From NCBI RefSeq assembly GCF_007748195.1, contig NZ_CP037920.1, positions 2,543,501 through 2,607,500 on the forward strand: a stretch of 64,000 nt of DNA. Reading direction: 5' to 3'. Under the pieces are notes generated by a model. It ran no database searches. It had not been told where the DNA came from and saw nothing but the letters and a program-made list of their open reading frames with translations. The position numbers and the translations under genes were made by a program. This document shows, one piece after another, positions 37,314-46,239 of this stretch. Numbering within the stretch: the first letter of the stretch is position 1; every line of letters starts with the position of its first letter. This DNA is from Gimesia aquarii. GTDB lineage: Bacteria; Planctomycetota; Planctomycetia; Planctomycetales; Planctomycetaceae.

Positions 37314-38240
37314 TTAATCGATCAGGTCCCGAAGATGGAAGTGGTGTTTGCCGAGCTTGCCTCCATAGTTGCCGGCAGTGACCTGGAGAATTCCCGGTTG
37401 TTGGCAGACCGTTTGTAATCCTACTTTCATTGCCTGCTGAACCGGATCGAACGAAACCCCGTCAATCACAATTTCGTAGACGCAGCCAGTACCCAGAGGC
37501 AAATCTGATTTTGTTTGTGCACGGATTGTGGGACAATAAGCGTCATTGGTGCTGGCTTTCAATTTCGAATAGCGCGATCCCACTTTACTGCCACTTCTGA
37601 CGATTCCGCCTGGGAAAGGAAGGATTGTGTGTTCTACTTTTTGCATTGCTGAAACGGCTGCTTCGGTAGCAAGTAGCCCGTTTTGTTGATCTGTCGCACA
37701 AATGATTAGATTGCCTCCTGCTACTCCTTTAAATGATCCTACCTGATCTTCACAAATGAATTCACCATCCATGACTGGAATCCTCCAGAGACGTCGGTTG
37801 TCCCATTTTTTGGACACCTGGAAACCATCACCAAAAAAACGTAACTGATTTCCTAAAGCGATGTTTTTTTCCTTGTCCGAGCCTGAATAACCTGAATAAC
37901 AAGCTGTTGAAGGACAGGTAAGTATGCATTGACCAACACGATTCGTGACTGCTTTTTCCAAGGCCGAACGGCCAAAAGCAAAAAACATCAGACTGACTCC
38001 CGGTCGACCATCGGGGCTTTCGTCGGGAGTTAAGAATTTTTCTGTCCCCGCTTCTGCATCACAGGCAATGACGCTCGTCGCATAACCACATACTTCAGCT
38101 GCAGCAGTCCTGGCCCAAGACTCTGTCATTGCAGTTACAATGATCCGAGTTCCCACCGTTGTGAAAGCTTCCGCAAAAGTGTCACAAATGGAAATACCGT
38201 TTAATTCCAATTCAGTATGAATGTTCAAGTTAATTCTCAA
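37314..38240 (-). CDS. fhcD: Formylmethanofuran-tetrahydromethanopterin formyltransferase (Ftr/FhcD)
   Basis: A 308-residue protein of the Ftr family. Motifs: CDTFAEAFTTVGTRIIVTA near the N-terminus, GRPGVSLMFFAF, GQCILTCPSTACYSG, the DQQNGLLATEAAVSAM segment and PFPGGIVRSGSKVGSRY. In bacteria with a tetrahydromethanopterin-linked C1 pathway it is the D subunit of the Fhc complex, moving formyl between methanofuran-type carrier and H4MPT. The fhcA, B and C genes are not next to it here. The start is a TTG at 38240 (no ATG upstream in frame; further TTGs lie downstream), so the exact N-terminus is uncertain. Confidence 0.93.
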   Translation of the reverse strand: MRINLNIHTELELNGISICDTFAEAFTTVGTRIIVTAMTESWARTAAAEVCGYATSVIACDAEAGTEKFLTPDESPDGRPGVSLMFFAFGRSALEKAVTNRVGQCILTCPSTACYSGYSGSDKEKNIALGNQLRFFGDGFQVSKKWDNRRLWRIPVMDGEFICEDQVGSFKGVAGGNLIICATDQQNGLLATEAAVSAMQKVEHTILPFPGGIVRSGSKVGSRYSKLKASTNDAYCPTIRAQTKSDLPLGTGCVYEIVIDGVSFDPVQQAMKVGLQTVCQQPGILQVTAGNYGGKLGKHHFHLRDLID

Positions 38241-38334
38241 ATCATCTGTAAAAACAGATTTTGTCTATCATTTTTTATGTTGATTTTCACGCAAGATCTA
38301 AGACTTAGATTAAAAAGTCACTTAATTATTCTCA

Positions 38335-38955
38335 TTAAACATCTCTTTTAATTTGCAGATCCATTTGAATTAATTTGGGAACACTTTTTGCCTTCATCTT
38401 TTTCATAATCTTCGCGCGATGTGCTTCAATGGTTTTAAAGCTGACATTCAATATTTCTGCAATTTCACGACTGGATTGCCCGGAAACGACGTGTTCCATT
38501 ACTTCAAGTTCCCGACGCGTTAGAGACTTTTTTCGTTCCAAAAGTTCTTTGTTTTCTAAGCGGTTCTTTTTATTATTTATATCTCGTTCAATTCCTTTTT
38601 GAATATAATCCAGGAGGACCTGATCACTTACAGGTTTTTCCAGAAAATCGACAGCTCCAGCTTTCATGGCACGCACGGCCATGGGAACATCACCATATCC
38701 AGAAACAATGACTACAGGAATGTCATAGCCTCGATCCCTGAGTTTTTCTTGCAGTTCCAAACCACTCATTCCAGGAATTCTCACATCAAGTACCAGGCAG
38801 CCTGGTGAGTCCGGTGAGTAACTCTCTAAAAAGTCGCTTGCCAGTTCGTGTGTTTCCACTTTTAAACCGACAGACTCAATAAGCCAACGTAACGATTTTC
38901 GAATTGCAGGGTCATCATCGACCACAAATACAGTTGCTTCTTTTTCGATTGTCAT
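38335..38955 (-). CDS. FixJ-like response regulator (receiver plus LuxR-type DNA binding)
   Basis: About 206 residues. The N-terminal receiver has the acidic pocket VVDDDPAIRKS, phospho-acceptor Asp in LVLDVRIPGMSG and the Lys in FLEKPVSD. The C-terminal helix-turn-helix is LTRRELEVMEHVVSGQSSREIAEILNVS-like with KTIEAHRAKIMKKM. It is the output partner of the PAS histidine kinase upstream on the same strand; the frame can extend to 38982, overlapping the kinase end by 26 bp. I prefer ATG 38955 because it puts the Asp at residue 57, as in FixJ. Signal unknown. Confidence 0.92.
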   Translation of the reverse strand: MTIEKEATVFVVDDDPAIRKSLRWLIESVGLKVETHELASDFLESYSPDSPGCLVLDVRIPGMSGLELQEKLRDRGYDIPVVIVSGYGDVPMAVRAMKAGAVDFLEKPVSDQVLLDYIQKGIERDINNKKNRLENKELLERKKSLTRRELEVMEHVVSGQSSREIAEILNVSFKTIEAHRAKIMKKMKAKSVPKLIQMDLQIKRDV

Positions 38956-38956
38956 T

Positions 38957-41005
38957 TCAGCTAACACCGTGAGTATCTCCATTTTTCAGGGGAAGAGTGA
39001 TGATAAAACTCGTTCCTGTCTTATTTCTACGAGGGGACAGAGTACCTCCATGAGCCTCAATTATAGTTTGGCTAATAGATAACCCGACACCCAGTCCTTT
39101 TTGTTTAGTTGTATAGAATATTTCAAAGATAGATTTTTCTTCCTCTTTTTTCAAACCTATACCACTATCTGTCACAGTAATCAGTAAATTATTATCCTTG
39201 TCTTGATCAGACTGAATAAGTAACTTTCTTTCTTCAGGCGGTATCTCAGACATGGCTTCAATGGCATTGAGTAAAAGATTGACCAAAACCTGTTCAATTT
39301 GAATTGCATCGCCAATTGTTTCTAATGGTCCCGGACTTAGTTCTAGATGTAAAGCGGTCGAATTTCGCTGGATTTCATGTTCGAGTAAGGAAATGGAATT
39401 TTCAATGACGACATTAATATCAAGCGGTTTATACTCGACTTCACTTTTTTGGACGTGACGACGCAGACGTTTAATTGTTTCACTCGCACGTTGCGCTTGT
39501 CTTGAAGTTTCTTCAAGTGGTTCTATCAGCGTTTCAAGACTGGTTGTTCCCGAACGAATTCTACGAATACAACCGTTAGTGTAATTGTTAATCGCCGCCA
39601 GAGGCTGATTTAATTCATGTGATAATTCTGCAGCCAGTTCCCCCATTGTGGAAAGCCGCGAGAGATGTGCGAGTTCTGCGCGGCGCCTGACTAACTCTTG
39701 TTCTGCTTGTTTCTGTTGAGTGATATCTGTGGCAATGACCATTGCGGCAATGGTTTCTCCACCACTTACCATCGCTCCCACCCGACAGGAATAGAGAGCA
39801 TTCGTTCCATCGGCACTATGCCCTTCCGTGACCATTACCTGTGGTTTACCGGTATCAAATACTTCCTTTAATATTTTTTTTGCTTTCGGGACTTCGGCTT
39901 GATTCATATATTTATAGATAGAAGAACCAATAATGTCTTCGATTCCCATATTCGAAATTGTATGGTTAAGGTAGAGGATTGTTCCATCACCATCCAAAGT
40001 CAAGATGGTATCTGGTGCATTCGTCACCAGCGAACGCCACTTTGCTTCTGTTTGCTGAAGTGCACGGTAAAGTCGGTTTCTTTTTTTATGTTCTTCATTC
40101 AGGATCGCATGCGCATTTTGGAGTTCTGCGGTTCTGGCAATGACTCTGGCTTCGAGGTGTTCATTCAGAGTTTCGAGTTCTTTCAGTGCTTCACGTTCTC
40201 TGGTTACATCTTTGATACAGGATAGTAAAAATGTTTCTCCACGGAAATAAATCAGAACTGCTGACAATACCGTACATAAGCGGTTACCTGCAGGATTTAT
40301 GAAGTCGAAATAGAGGTCACTTACCTTTCCTTCTTTGATTACCGTATCAATCATTTTCTTACGTTGAGCTTCGCTAGGCCAGAAACCGACATCAAAGGCG
40401 CTTTTTTTGAGAACTTCTTCACGGCTGCACTCTAGCGCTGACAGAAAGCTGTCATTGACTTCTATAAATACTCCTGTTTCGATTTCTGAGATGCACATCG
40501 CAACTGGATTCACCTGGAAAATTTTACTCAAACGTTCTTCAGAAAGGCGAATCTTTTCCTGTGAAGCGATTTTCTCAGTGATATCAATTGCTACAGATAG
40601 AAAACCATCTACCTCTTTTTGATCGTCGTAGATCGGGGTATATTCGACATCCAGAATCAAGTCGCCAGTACGTCTTTCAATATGGTTGGCTTCCCCATTC
40701 AGGGTTTTTCTGAATATTGAAATTAATTCCTTATCTTCAGCGAACTCTTCTAGAATCGATCTTCCTACCCATTCTCCTGGTTCATAACCAAGCTTTGCAA
40801 GGCCACCACCTTCAGAGAGTGTAACGATTCCATTTCGATCGACGGCCCAAATGATCAAGGGGGTATTCGAGAGGAATTTTCTTAAGAGTTTATGATCGAA
40901 CTCAGCGATACTCTGTAAGACTTCACTGGTTGTCAATTTGGAAAAATTGTCGATTGATGACTGAGAACGAAGAGCCGTATTCTGAGGCGATTCATCGTGC
41001 TTCAT
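38957..41005 (-). CDS. PAS-domain sensor histidine kinase (FixL-like, cytoplasmic)
   Basis: A 682-residue kinase with no transmembrane segment. It has PAS 1 (about 40-150, FLSNTPLIIWAVDRNGIVTL), PAS 2 (about 155-270, IFQVNPVAMCISEIETG), a coiled coil, PAS 3 (about 325-440, LVTNAPDTILTLDGDGTIL), then HisKA with the phospho-acceptor His in ELSHELNQPLAA (about residue 463) and HATPase_c with NLLLNAIEAMS, DSGIGL and GLGVGLSI. So three PAS sensor inputs feed one kinase core. The ATG at 41005 follows AGAGGTGAAGA. The response regulator follows immediately. Confidence 0.93.
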   Translation of the reverse strand: MKHDESPQNTALRSQSSIDNFSKLTTSEVLQSIAEFDHKLLRKFLSNTPLIIWAVDRNGIVTLSEGGGLAKLGYEPGEWVGRSILEEFAEDKELISIFRKTLNGEANHIERRTGDLILDVEYTPIYDDQKEVDGFLSVAIDITEKIASQEKIRLSEERLSKIFQVNPVAMCISEIETGVFIEVNDSFLSALECSREEVLKKSAFDVGFWPSEAQRKKMIDTVIKEGKVSDLYFDFINPAGNRLCTVLSAVLIYFRGETFLLSCIKDVTREREALKELETLNEHLEARVIARTAELQNAHAILNEEHKKRNRLYRALQQTEAKWRSLVTNAPDTILTLDGDGTILYLNHTISNMGIEDIIGSSIYKYMNQAEVPKAKKILKEVFDTGKPQVMVTEGHSADGTNALYSCRVGAMVSGGETIAAMVIATDITQQKQAEQELVRRRAELAHLSRLSTMGELAAELSHELNQPLAAINNYTNGCIRRIRSGTTSLETLIEPLEETSRQAQRASETIKRLRRHVQKSEVEYKPLDINVVIENSISLLEHEIQRNSTALHLELSPGPLETIGDAIQIEQVLVNLLLNAIEAMSEIPPEERKLLIQSDQDKDNNLLITVTDSGIGLKKEEEKSIFEIFYTTKQKGLGVGLSISQTIIEAHGGTLSPRRNKTGTSFIITLPLKNGDTHGVS

Positions 41006-41060
41006 TCTTCACCTCTTAAACACATTTTCTCGATTTCTTTCGCTACAGTAGATATCAGAA

Positions 41061-41076
41061 CGGTGCATACGCACCG
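41061..41076. other. Short inverted repeat upstream of the histidine kinase
   Basis: CGGTGC-ATAC-GCACCG, 6-bp stem, about 56 nt upstream of the kinase start. It could be a leader hairpin or operator; short enough to be chance. Confidence 0.25.
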
Positions 41077-41221
41077 CATGATATGATCATTTCTGGTTAC
41101 TCATCTCGAGCAAGTCATTTGGTAGGATTATCGATATGTAGATTTATGCACTATCCATTATCCTACACAAGTAATAAGCGAAAAGTCAAACTTTGGTATG
41201 GAATGAAATATTGATTCAGGA

Positions 41222-42031
41222 TCAATTGTAGTAGTCTGGATCATGCTCTACATGAAGATCCCTACCTGCTTGTCCACTCAGAGATTGATCCAGTTGCTTA
41301 TGGTCTGTTAAATCATAATTGAGCGGAGTGACGGTCACAAATCCCTCTGAGAGTTCCTGGATGTCAGTACCATCTTCTAGTTGATGATTAGAAGATGGAT
41401 CTAATCCACTCCAATAATAAGGTCGTCCGCGTGGATCAGTTCGTTTTTCCATGACATCAATGTGGCGCTTGACTCCCAGAGAAGTCCATTTCACTCCGCG
41501 TGGCCAATTTTCTTTGGTTTCTGGAAAATTCACATTCCATAGTCGGCCTGATTTGGAATTTTCTTTCAGTAGCCTTTGAATAATGGGAATGCTCTGCACG
41601 GCACATTCATCATAATCAGGTTTGATGTCATTGGAGAAGCTGCTGGCAGCAGAAACTGCAATAGAAGTAATCCCAGCAAAAGCGCCTTCAATCGCGCCAG
41701 CAACGGTACCTGAATAGAGTACATTGATGCCTACATTCGAACCAGAGTTAATCCCACTAACAATGAGATCTGGACGTCGCGGACAGAATTCCAGAATGCC
41801 CAGCTTTACACAATCTGCCGGACTACCGGCTACGGCCCAACCCCAGTGCTTCTCTCCTTCGTACTCCTGGTGTACCATGAGAGGGTGTAAATAAGTAATG
41901 CTTAAACCGACTCCACTTTGTTCAGACAAAGGAGCAACGACTTCTACCTCTCCCAATGTCGAAAGTGCTTTTTGTAAGCTACGGATACCAGGAGCATGAA
42001 TGCCATCATCGTTGGTTAACAATATTTGCAC
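41222..42031 (-). CDS. surE: 5'/3'-nucleotidase SurE
   Basis: A 269-residue SurE phosphatase acting on nucleoside monophosphates and polyphosphate. LLTNDDGIHAPGI at the N-terminus holds the metal-binding Asp pair; VSGINSGSNVGINVLYSGTVAGA is the second family motif. The start is GTG 42031 with GAGG about 8 nt upstream. The C-terminus is acidic. It is divergent from the next gene by 107 bp. Confidence 0.96.
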   Translation of the reverse strand: MQILLTNDDGIHAPGIRSLQKALSTLGEVEVVAPLSEQSGVGLSITYLHPLMVHQEYEGEKHWGWAVAGSPADCVKLGILEFCPRRPDLIVSGINSGSNVGINVLYSGTVAGAIEGAFAGITSIAVSAASSFSNDIKPDYDECAVQSIPIIQRLLKENSKSGRLWNVNFPETKENWPRGVKWTSLGVKRHIDVMEKRTDPRGRPYYWSGLDPSSNHQLEDGTDIQELSEGFVTVTPLNYDLTDHKQLDQSLSGQAGRDLHVEHDPDYYN

Positions 42032-42138
42032 AAAATTACCTCAAATCAAGAAAGAAACCAGTTTTCAATAGAAATGAAGATTCCTACTCTGTAATCAGTG
42101 AGTGATACTTTTCATTTATCTAAGGACATCTTATCTGA

Positions 42139-42774
42139 ATGACCACTTTAAATACACCGCCGCGACTGTTTGCTATTATTCCTGCCGCTGGAATGAGCCG
42201 TCGCATGGGAATGCATAAGTTGCTACTTCCTCTCGGTAAGGAAACAGTCATTCAACGATTGGTTCGGGTATTAAACGTCTCTTTTATTACAAAGATCATT
42301 ATTGTTGCCCGAAAAGGGGATGATCTTTTAAAAGCACATCTCTCTGACTTAGACATACAATTAATTCAACCTGAAATCGATCCCCCCGACATGAAAGCCA
42401 GTGTACAACTTGGATTGAGATGGATCGACTCTCATTATCATCCGGCTGAAGATGATAGCTGGTTGTTAATTCCAGCAGATCATCCTGTTCTCAGTCATTC
42501 TGTTATCGAGGACCTGAATCAAGCCTGGCAGAGCAGTCAGGCTTCAGTCATGATTCCCACATTTCAAAATCGAAAAGGCCATCCTGCTTTTTTTCGTTGG
42601 TCTGTTTCGGTTGACGTTTTTCAACTCTCAAACGATGAAGGAATTAATGCTTTATGGAATAATCAAAGAATTGTTCCGCATTTATTTGAATGTATTCATC
42701 CGGAAATACTGATTGATCTGGATACACCAGAAGATTATGAGCATGTGAAGCGACAATATTCGTTCGATATCTGA
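42139..42774 (+). CDS. MobA-like NTP transferase
   Basis: A 211-residue GT-A-fold nucleotidyltransferase. IIPAAGMSRRMGMHKLLLPLG is the nucleotide-binding Rossmann start; WLLIPADHPVLSHS gives the metal-binding Asp and NRKGHPAFFRWSV a substrate loop typical of molybdenum-cofactor cytidylyl/guanylyltransferases (MocA/MobA). The exact substrate is not certain; no mo-cofactor gene is next to it. Confidence 0.85.
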   Translation: MTTLNTPPRLFAIIPAAGMSRRMGMHKLLLPLGKETVIQRLVRVLNVSFITKIIIVARKGDDLLKAHLSDLDIQLIQPEIDPPDMKASVQLGLRWIDSHYHPAEDDSWLLIPADHPVLSHSVIEDLNQAWQSSQASVMIPTFQNRKGHPAFFRWSVSVDVFQLSNDEGINALWNNQRIVPHLFECIHPEILIDLDTPEDYEHVKRQYSFDI

Positions 42775-43181
42775 ACTCTAATCCATCCAATCATTTAGAT
42801 GTTTCTATATCAAAGACACGTTGATAAATTCGTGTGTGGATTTAAGTACTCATGTTGATATCTCGCAATAGTTTAAGTCTCAAATATGTTGATTTTGTGA
42901 AACTTTGCAGGTAGTAACGATTATAAAGTGAAACAAGAAAAGACCTCTCAACTAAAGTGACATATCCCCCTTTTTTCCTCAAGTTGCCAAAACTATGTGA
43001 TCTATGTTTGAGTGCTAGATGTAACAATCCGATGCGATTTTGTTTTTTCCATATGAGACGTCAGCTTTTGGTTTGCATCTTTTTTCTGGTCATGTCAATA
43101 ATGCAGACAGTCATGTATGAAATGGAAATTCGGAAAACGCACGCTTTCATCATGTGACGAAACTTTTTTGGAGGGGAAAAA
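42775..43181. other. Intergenic stretch upstream of the YTV-type gene
   Basis: About 407 bp of AT-rich sequence with no supported gene. GGAGG lies at the end, 7 nt before ATG 43182. No promoter is confidently recognised. Confidence 0.4.
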
Positions 43182-44507
43182 ATGAGTAAAACCTTGGCCT
43201 TGGCATTTGCCACTGTGGCGATGTTGGCTGTCAACGATTCCGCTGAAGCTTGCAGGTATTTTGGAGCAGCAAGTTATAACTGTTGCCCTACGGTAGCCTG
43301 CCAACCGACTGCTTGTTATACGGCCTGTCGCGTTGAACGCAAAACATGTTATCGAACTGTTTATGATACTGTTTTAGAGCCTCAGCAGTATACCGCCTAT
43401 CGTACGGAATATGAGACAGTTTATGAAGACAAGCAGGAAACCTGTTATCGCATGGTAAATGAAACTGTTTACCGAGATGAAGAATACACGGTACAGAAGC
43501 CTGTATTTGAAACATCTGAACGTGAAGAACGTTACACAGTGCGACGCCCTGTCATGGAAACGAAGTACCGCGATTGCAGTTACCAGGTACAGCGTCCTGT
43601 GTGGGAAAACCATGAGCGCGAGTGCCGTCGTACGGTAATGCGACCTGTTGTGGAAACAATCGAACAGGAATGCCGACGAACGGTAATGCGTCCAGTGACT
43701 GAAACCGTTAATCAAGAACGTTGTTACACTGTGATGAAACCGGTAACGACATACCGAACCGTCCATCGTTTACGTGGAGTTTGGGAAACTCGTCAAATTA
43801 ACAAACCTGGCAAGTGTCGCCCCTGCTGGTCGACAGATGCGTGTGGACGGCCTGTAATGAGCATGGTGCAAACTCCTGGTCGAACTCACTGCCGTAAGGT
43901 TTGGAGACTGCGAAGAGTTGCCTGTCAGGTTCCTTGCACACGGTATGTTCCTCAGGTCGTTCGTCAGAACTGTCCAGTTCAGGTGACACGATACGTTCCT
44001 GAAGTGATTGTGAACAAAGTGCCTGTTAAAGTTTGTAAAATGGTTCCTGAAGTGGTTGTCACAAAGGTTCCTTACCGAACTTGCCGTTGGGTTACTGAAA
44101 CTGTAGCACAAAAAGTTCCTTATCAGGTTTGTAACTGGGTTTGCGAGGAAAAAGTTCGCAAAGTTCCCGTTCAAACTTGCAGAATGGTTTCTGAGAAGTG
44201 CACCAGAAAAGTCGCTGAGTGTGTTACTCGAAAAGTTCCTTTTACTGTAACACGTCGTATCGCACGTTGCGTTCCTAAACAGGTAGCCGTCAATTGTACT
44301 CGATACGTTTCAAAATGTGTTGCCCGTAAGGTTCCTTACGAAGTTTGCACGATGGTTCCTACGACAGTTTGTCCAACAACTGCCTGTGCAACAGGTGATT
44401 GTAATCTTGCTCCAGAAAGTCGGGAATCGGCCAAGCCAATCGCTCCTAAACCAGAGCCTGAAGCTAATCCGAAAACCGCACCGGCGAAACCAAAGGTTTC
44501 AGCCTGA
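43182..44507 (+). CDS. YTV-type Cys-rich repeat protein of the cell surface
   Basis: A 441-residue protein with signal peptide (LALAFATVAMLAVNDSAEA). The mature part is built of 16-residue repeats. In the first half (about 90-190) units look like EEYTVQKPVFETSERE; in the second half (about 250-395) like VPYRTCRWVTETVAQK. Cysteines occur at fixed positions in the second half, suggesting disulfide or other cross-linking. The composition (Tyr/Thr/Val/Arg) matches the YTV domain described in Rhodopirellula wall proteins. Probably a structural surface protein. Excellent ribosome binding site GGAGG. The C-terminus is Pro/Lys-rich. A bidirectional terminator follows. Confidence 0.85.
   Translation: MSKTLALAFATVAMLAVNDSAEACRYFGAASYNCCPTVACQPTACYTACRVERKTCYRTVYDTVLEPQQYTAYRTEYETVYEDKQETCYRMVNETVYRDEEYTVQKPVFETSEREERYTVRRPVMETKYRDCSYQVQRPVWENHERECRRTVMRPVVETIEQECRRTVMRPVTETVNQERCYTVMKPVTTYRTVHRLRGVWETRQINKPGKCRPCWSTDACGRPVMSMVQTPGRTHCRKVWRLRRVACQVPCTRYVPQVVRQNCPVQVTRYVPEVIVNKVPVKVCKMVPEVVVTKVPYRTCRWVTETVAQKVPYQVCNWVCEEKVRKVPVQTCRMVSEKCTRKVAECVTRKVPFTVTRRIARCVPKQVAVNCTRYVSKCVARKVPYEVCTMVPTTVCPTTACATGDCNLAPESRESAKPIAPKPEPEANPKTAPAKPKVSA
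43479..44370 (+). repeat. 16-residue repeats inside the YTV-type gene
   Basis: Periodicity of 48 bp, protein units of 16 residues (for example CRRTVMRPVVETIEQE and VPVQTCRMVSEKCTRK). The two halves have different consensus; the boundary region near 43760-43930 is non-repetitive. Boundaries are approximate. Confidence 0.8.
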
Positions 44508-44536
44508 TTCTGACGAGTTCGTTGGATGTTAATTCA

Positions 44537-44571
44537 AAAGAAGCAGGTTTATTTATTAAACCTGCTTCTTT
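44537..44571. terminator. Bidirectional terminator between YTV gene and pilin-like gene 1
   Basis: Perfect 15-bp stem AAAGAAGCAGGTTTA / TAAACCTGCTTCTTT with a 5-nt loop, T-rich on the plus strand and TTTTG on the minus strand. It lies between convergent genes ending at 44507 and 44643. Confidence 0.9.
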
Positions 44572-44642
44572 CTTTATATAATCTAACTCTGACAGCCCAA
44601 TATAACAAAAAAGAACAATCTCTTTCTCATCACTGTTGAGTC

Positions 44643-44978
44643 TTATCTTCCGTTTTCGGAAGGTAGTCCTTCTGCACCACAAACAATGTCACAAGAAGTG
44701 TTTCTGTCACAATCATCAAAAGCATCATCAAACTCACTGCCGAGTACATAACTTTTTGTTTTGCCGCGGCTGCCTGCCCAGAATCCAGTAAATGCATATG
44801 TTTGATTGAGAGCGCCAATGGCGTTAGAAACGTCGTTTAACTCTGTATTGACGGCGACAGCCACTTCGCTTAGACCAACGATCATGGCCAATACAGCAAT
44901 TGTTAAAACCAAGACAAGTTCAGCAGAAACGATAAAGCCTGCTTCGTCATTGTACAGACGGTGCATGATATGCAACAT
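44643..44978 (-). CDS. Pilin-like small protein, array member 1
   Basis: A 111-residue protein. Short polar leader, then the shared hydrophobic core GFIVSAELVLVLTIAVLAM, then VNTELNDVSNAIGALNQ, a loop (FWAGSRGKTKSYVLG) and an acidic Cys-containing tail (FDDAFDDCDRNTSCDIVCG). It is the most divergent of the seven copies, with its own C-terminal extension. AGGGG precedes ATG 44978. It stands alone, 406 bp downstream of member 2, and shares the terminator at 44537-44571. Likely a surface fibre subunit, inferred from the pilin-like N-terminus. Confidence 0.75.
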   Translation of the reverse strand: MLHIMHRLYNDEAGFIVSAELVLVLTIAVLAMIVGLSEVAVAVNTELNDVSNAIGALNQTYAFTGFWAGSRGKTKSYVLGSEFDDAFDDCDRNTSCDIVCGAEGLPSENGR

Positions 44979-45384
44979 TTTTGAGTCCCCTTAAATGGTA
45001 GTAGGCGCCGAAACTTTGACTTTCGGCAGAGTGAGAGAGTGTTTCTTTTCGTGAGAGAGTAGAAAACATTTTTAGCCGATTTGTTTTGAGATATCGCTCA
45101 AACAAAACTGCCGGAAATTATTTACGCAGGGTATGTGCCAAAAGGGCAGTCATGATGAGCAAAACACTAGAATTGAGGATTCAGGAGAGGTTATATCTAT
45201 AGCAATAGATTATATTTACGACTATTTGTGTTTGAAAGGGTTCAAAACATCAATTACAGGCAACTCTTGCGAAATGTAAAGCAAAATGAACATGTTTCTG
45301 TACAAAGTGTTTTACCCTTTGATCGTAAAAAGAGCTATTGTAAAGCTTGAGGGTTTGATACGTTTGGAGTAGATTTTTTTGGAA
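44979..45384. other. Spacer between pilin-like genes 1 and 2
   Basis: About 405 bp, AT-rich. It holds GAAATGTAAA at 45271-45280, matching the motif in the upstream elements near 48564-48573 and 49351-49388, about 300 bp upstream of member 1. No other gene supported. Confidence 0.45.
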
Positions 45385-45735
45385 TTATGGAGTCAAGGCT
45401 TCAGAAGTGGTTACAACAACAGCACCAGTTACCAAATCACAGGTCGTGTTCAGATCACAGTCATCAACAGCGTCATGAAAGCGAGAGCCAGCAACAATGC
45501 TTTTGACTTTGCCATCCACACCATCAATACCAAAAGTACTTCCTAAGAATCCGGTATATGCGTAACTTTGATTCAAAGCTCCGATGGCATTTGAGACATC
45601 GTTCATTTCTGTATTTACAGAAACTGTCACTTCGCTGAGTCCGACGATCATGGCTAAGACAGCAATCGTCAAAACAAGAACTAATTCAGCAGAAATGACA
45701 AATCCACCTTCTTCATGCCATAAAGTATGTATCAT
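45385..45735 (-). CDS. Pilin-like small protein, array member 2
   Basis: A 116-residue paralogue. The start is set at ATG 45735 (MIHTLWHEEGGF), matching its relatives; the open frame reaches 45807 but that extension has no counterpart in most copies and would include the spacer hairpin. Core GFVISAELVLVLTIAV, loop LGSTFGIDGVDGKVKSIVAG, tail DDCDLNTTCDLVTG. It is the third gene of the likely run 4-3-2, preceded by a conserved hairpin at 45759-45789. Confidence 0.75.
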   Translation of the reverse strand: MIHTLWHEEGGFVISAELVLVLTIAVLAMIVGLSEVTVSVNTEMNDVSNAIGALNQSYAYTGFLGSTFGIDGVDGKVKSIVAGSRFHDAVDDCDLNTTCDLVTGAVVVTTSEALTP

Positions 45736-45758
45736 GATTTTTGATTCCGTTTGTGAAA

Positions 45759-45789
45759 GACTCTGTTCAAGAAAATCCCGAACAGAGTC
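45759..45789 (-). other. Conserved spacer hairpin between pilin-like genes 3 and 2
   Basis: Perfect 10-bp stem GACTCTGTTC (45759-45768) / GAACAGAGTC (45780-45789). It lies about 23 nt upstream of member 2's start codon and is followed in the transcript by only TTTC, so partial terminator or mRNA-processing element is possible. Confidence 0.7.
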
Positions 45790-45819
45790 ATCCAAATTAA
45801 TTAACACTCAATTTATAGA

Positions 45820-46152
45820 TTAGGGTGTTTCTGCTACAGTCACACCGGCAACACCTGTGACCAGGTCACAAGTCGTGTTGAGGTCGCAGTCATCAATGGC
45901 ATCATTCCATCGTGAACCAGCAACAACACTTTTCGCTTTTCCATCGCAAAAACTGCTACCTGAAAAGCCTGTGAATGCATAGCTCTGATTCAAAGCTCCG
46001 ATGGCATTTGAGACATCGTTCAATTCTGTATTGACAGAAACTGTCACTTCGCTGAGTCCGACGATCATTGCCAAAACGGCAATTGTCAAAACAAGAACTA
46101 ATTCCGCAGAAATGACAAATCCACTTTCTTCATACAATAAAGCCCGCATCAT
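45820..46152 (-). CDS. Pilin-like small protein, array member 3
   Basis: A 110-residue paralogue starting MMRALLYEESGF at ATG 46152, with AAAGGAAC upstream. Core as in the others (VNTELNDVSNAIGALNQSYAFTGF), loop with one Cys (SGSSFCDGKAKSVVAGSRW), tail DDCDLNTTCDLVTGVAGV. It follows member 4 with an 87-bp spacer that contains the best hairpin of the set. Inferred surface subunit. Confidence 0.75.
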   Translation of the reverse strand: MMRALLYEESGFVISAELVLVLTIAVLAMIVGLSEVTVSVNTELNDVSNAIGALNQSYAFTGFSGSSFCDGKAKSVVAGSRWNDAIDDCDLNTTCDLVTGVAGVTVAETP

Positions 46153-46177
46153 AATATTTGTTCCTTTTATGAAAAAA

Positions 46178-46208
46178 GACTCTGCTCAGGAAAGCTCCTG
46201 AACAGAGT
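46178..46208 (-). terminator. Conserved spacer hairpin with T-run between pilin-like genes 4 and 3
   Basis: 13-position stem (one C-A mismatch, one G-T pair) GACTCTGCTCAGG / CCTGAACAGAGTT with a 5-nt loop. On the minus strand it is followed by six T (46172-46177), so it fits an intrinsic terminator placed between co-directional genes, just ahead of member 3's ribosome binding site. Confidence 0.75.
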
Positions 46209-46239
46209 TGTCCAAATTCAAGAAAAACCCAAATTATGA

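Noticed and set aside
43374-44174. Two minus-strand frames inside the YTV-type gene
   Set aside because: Antisense shadows of the 48-bp repeats; they carry no signal or domain.
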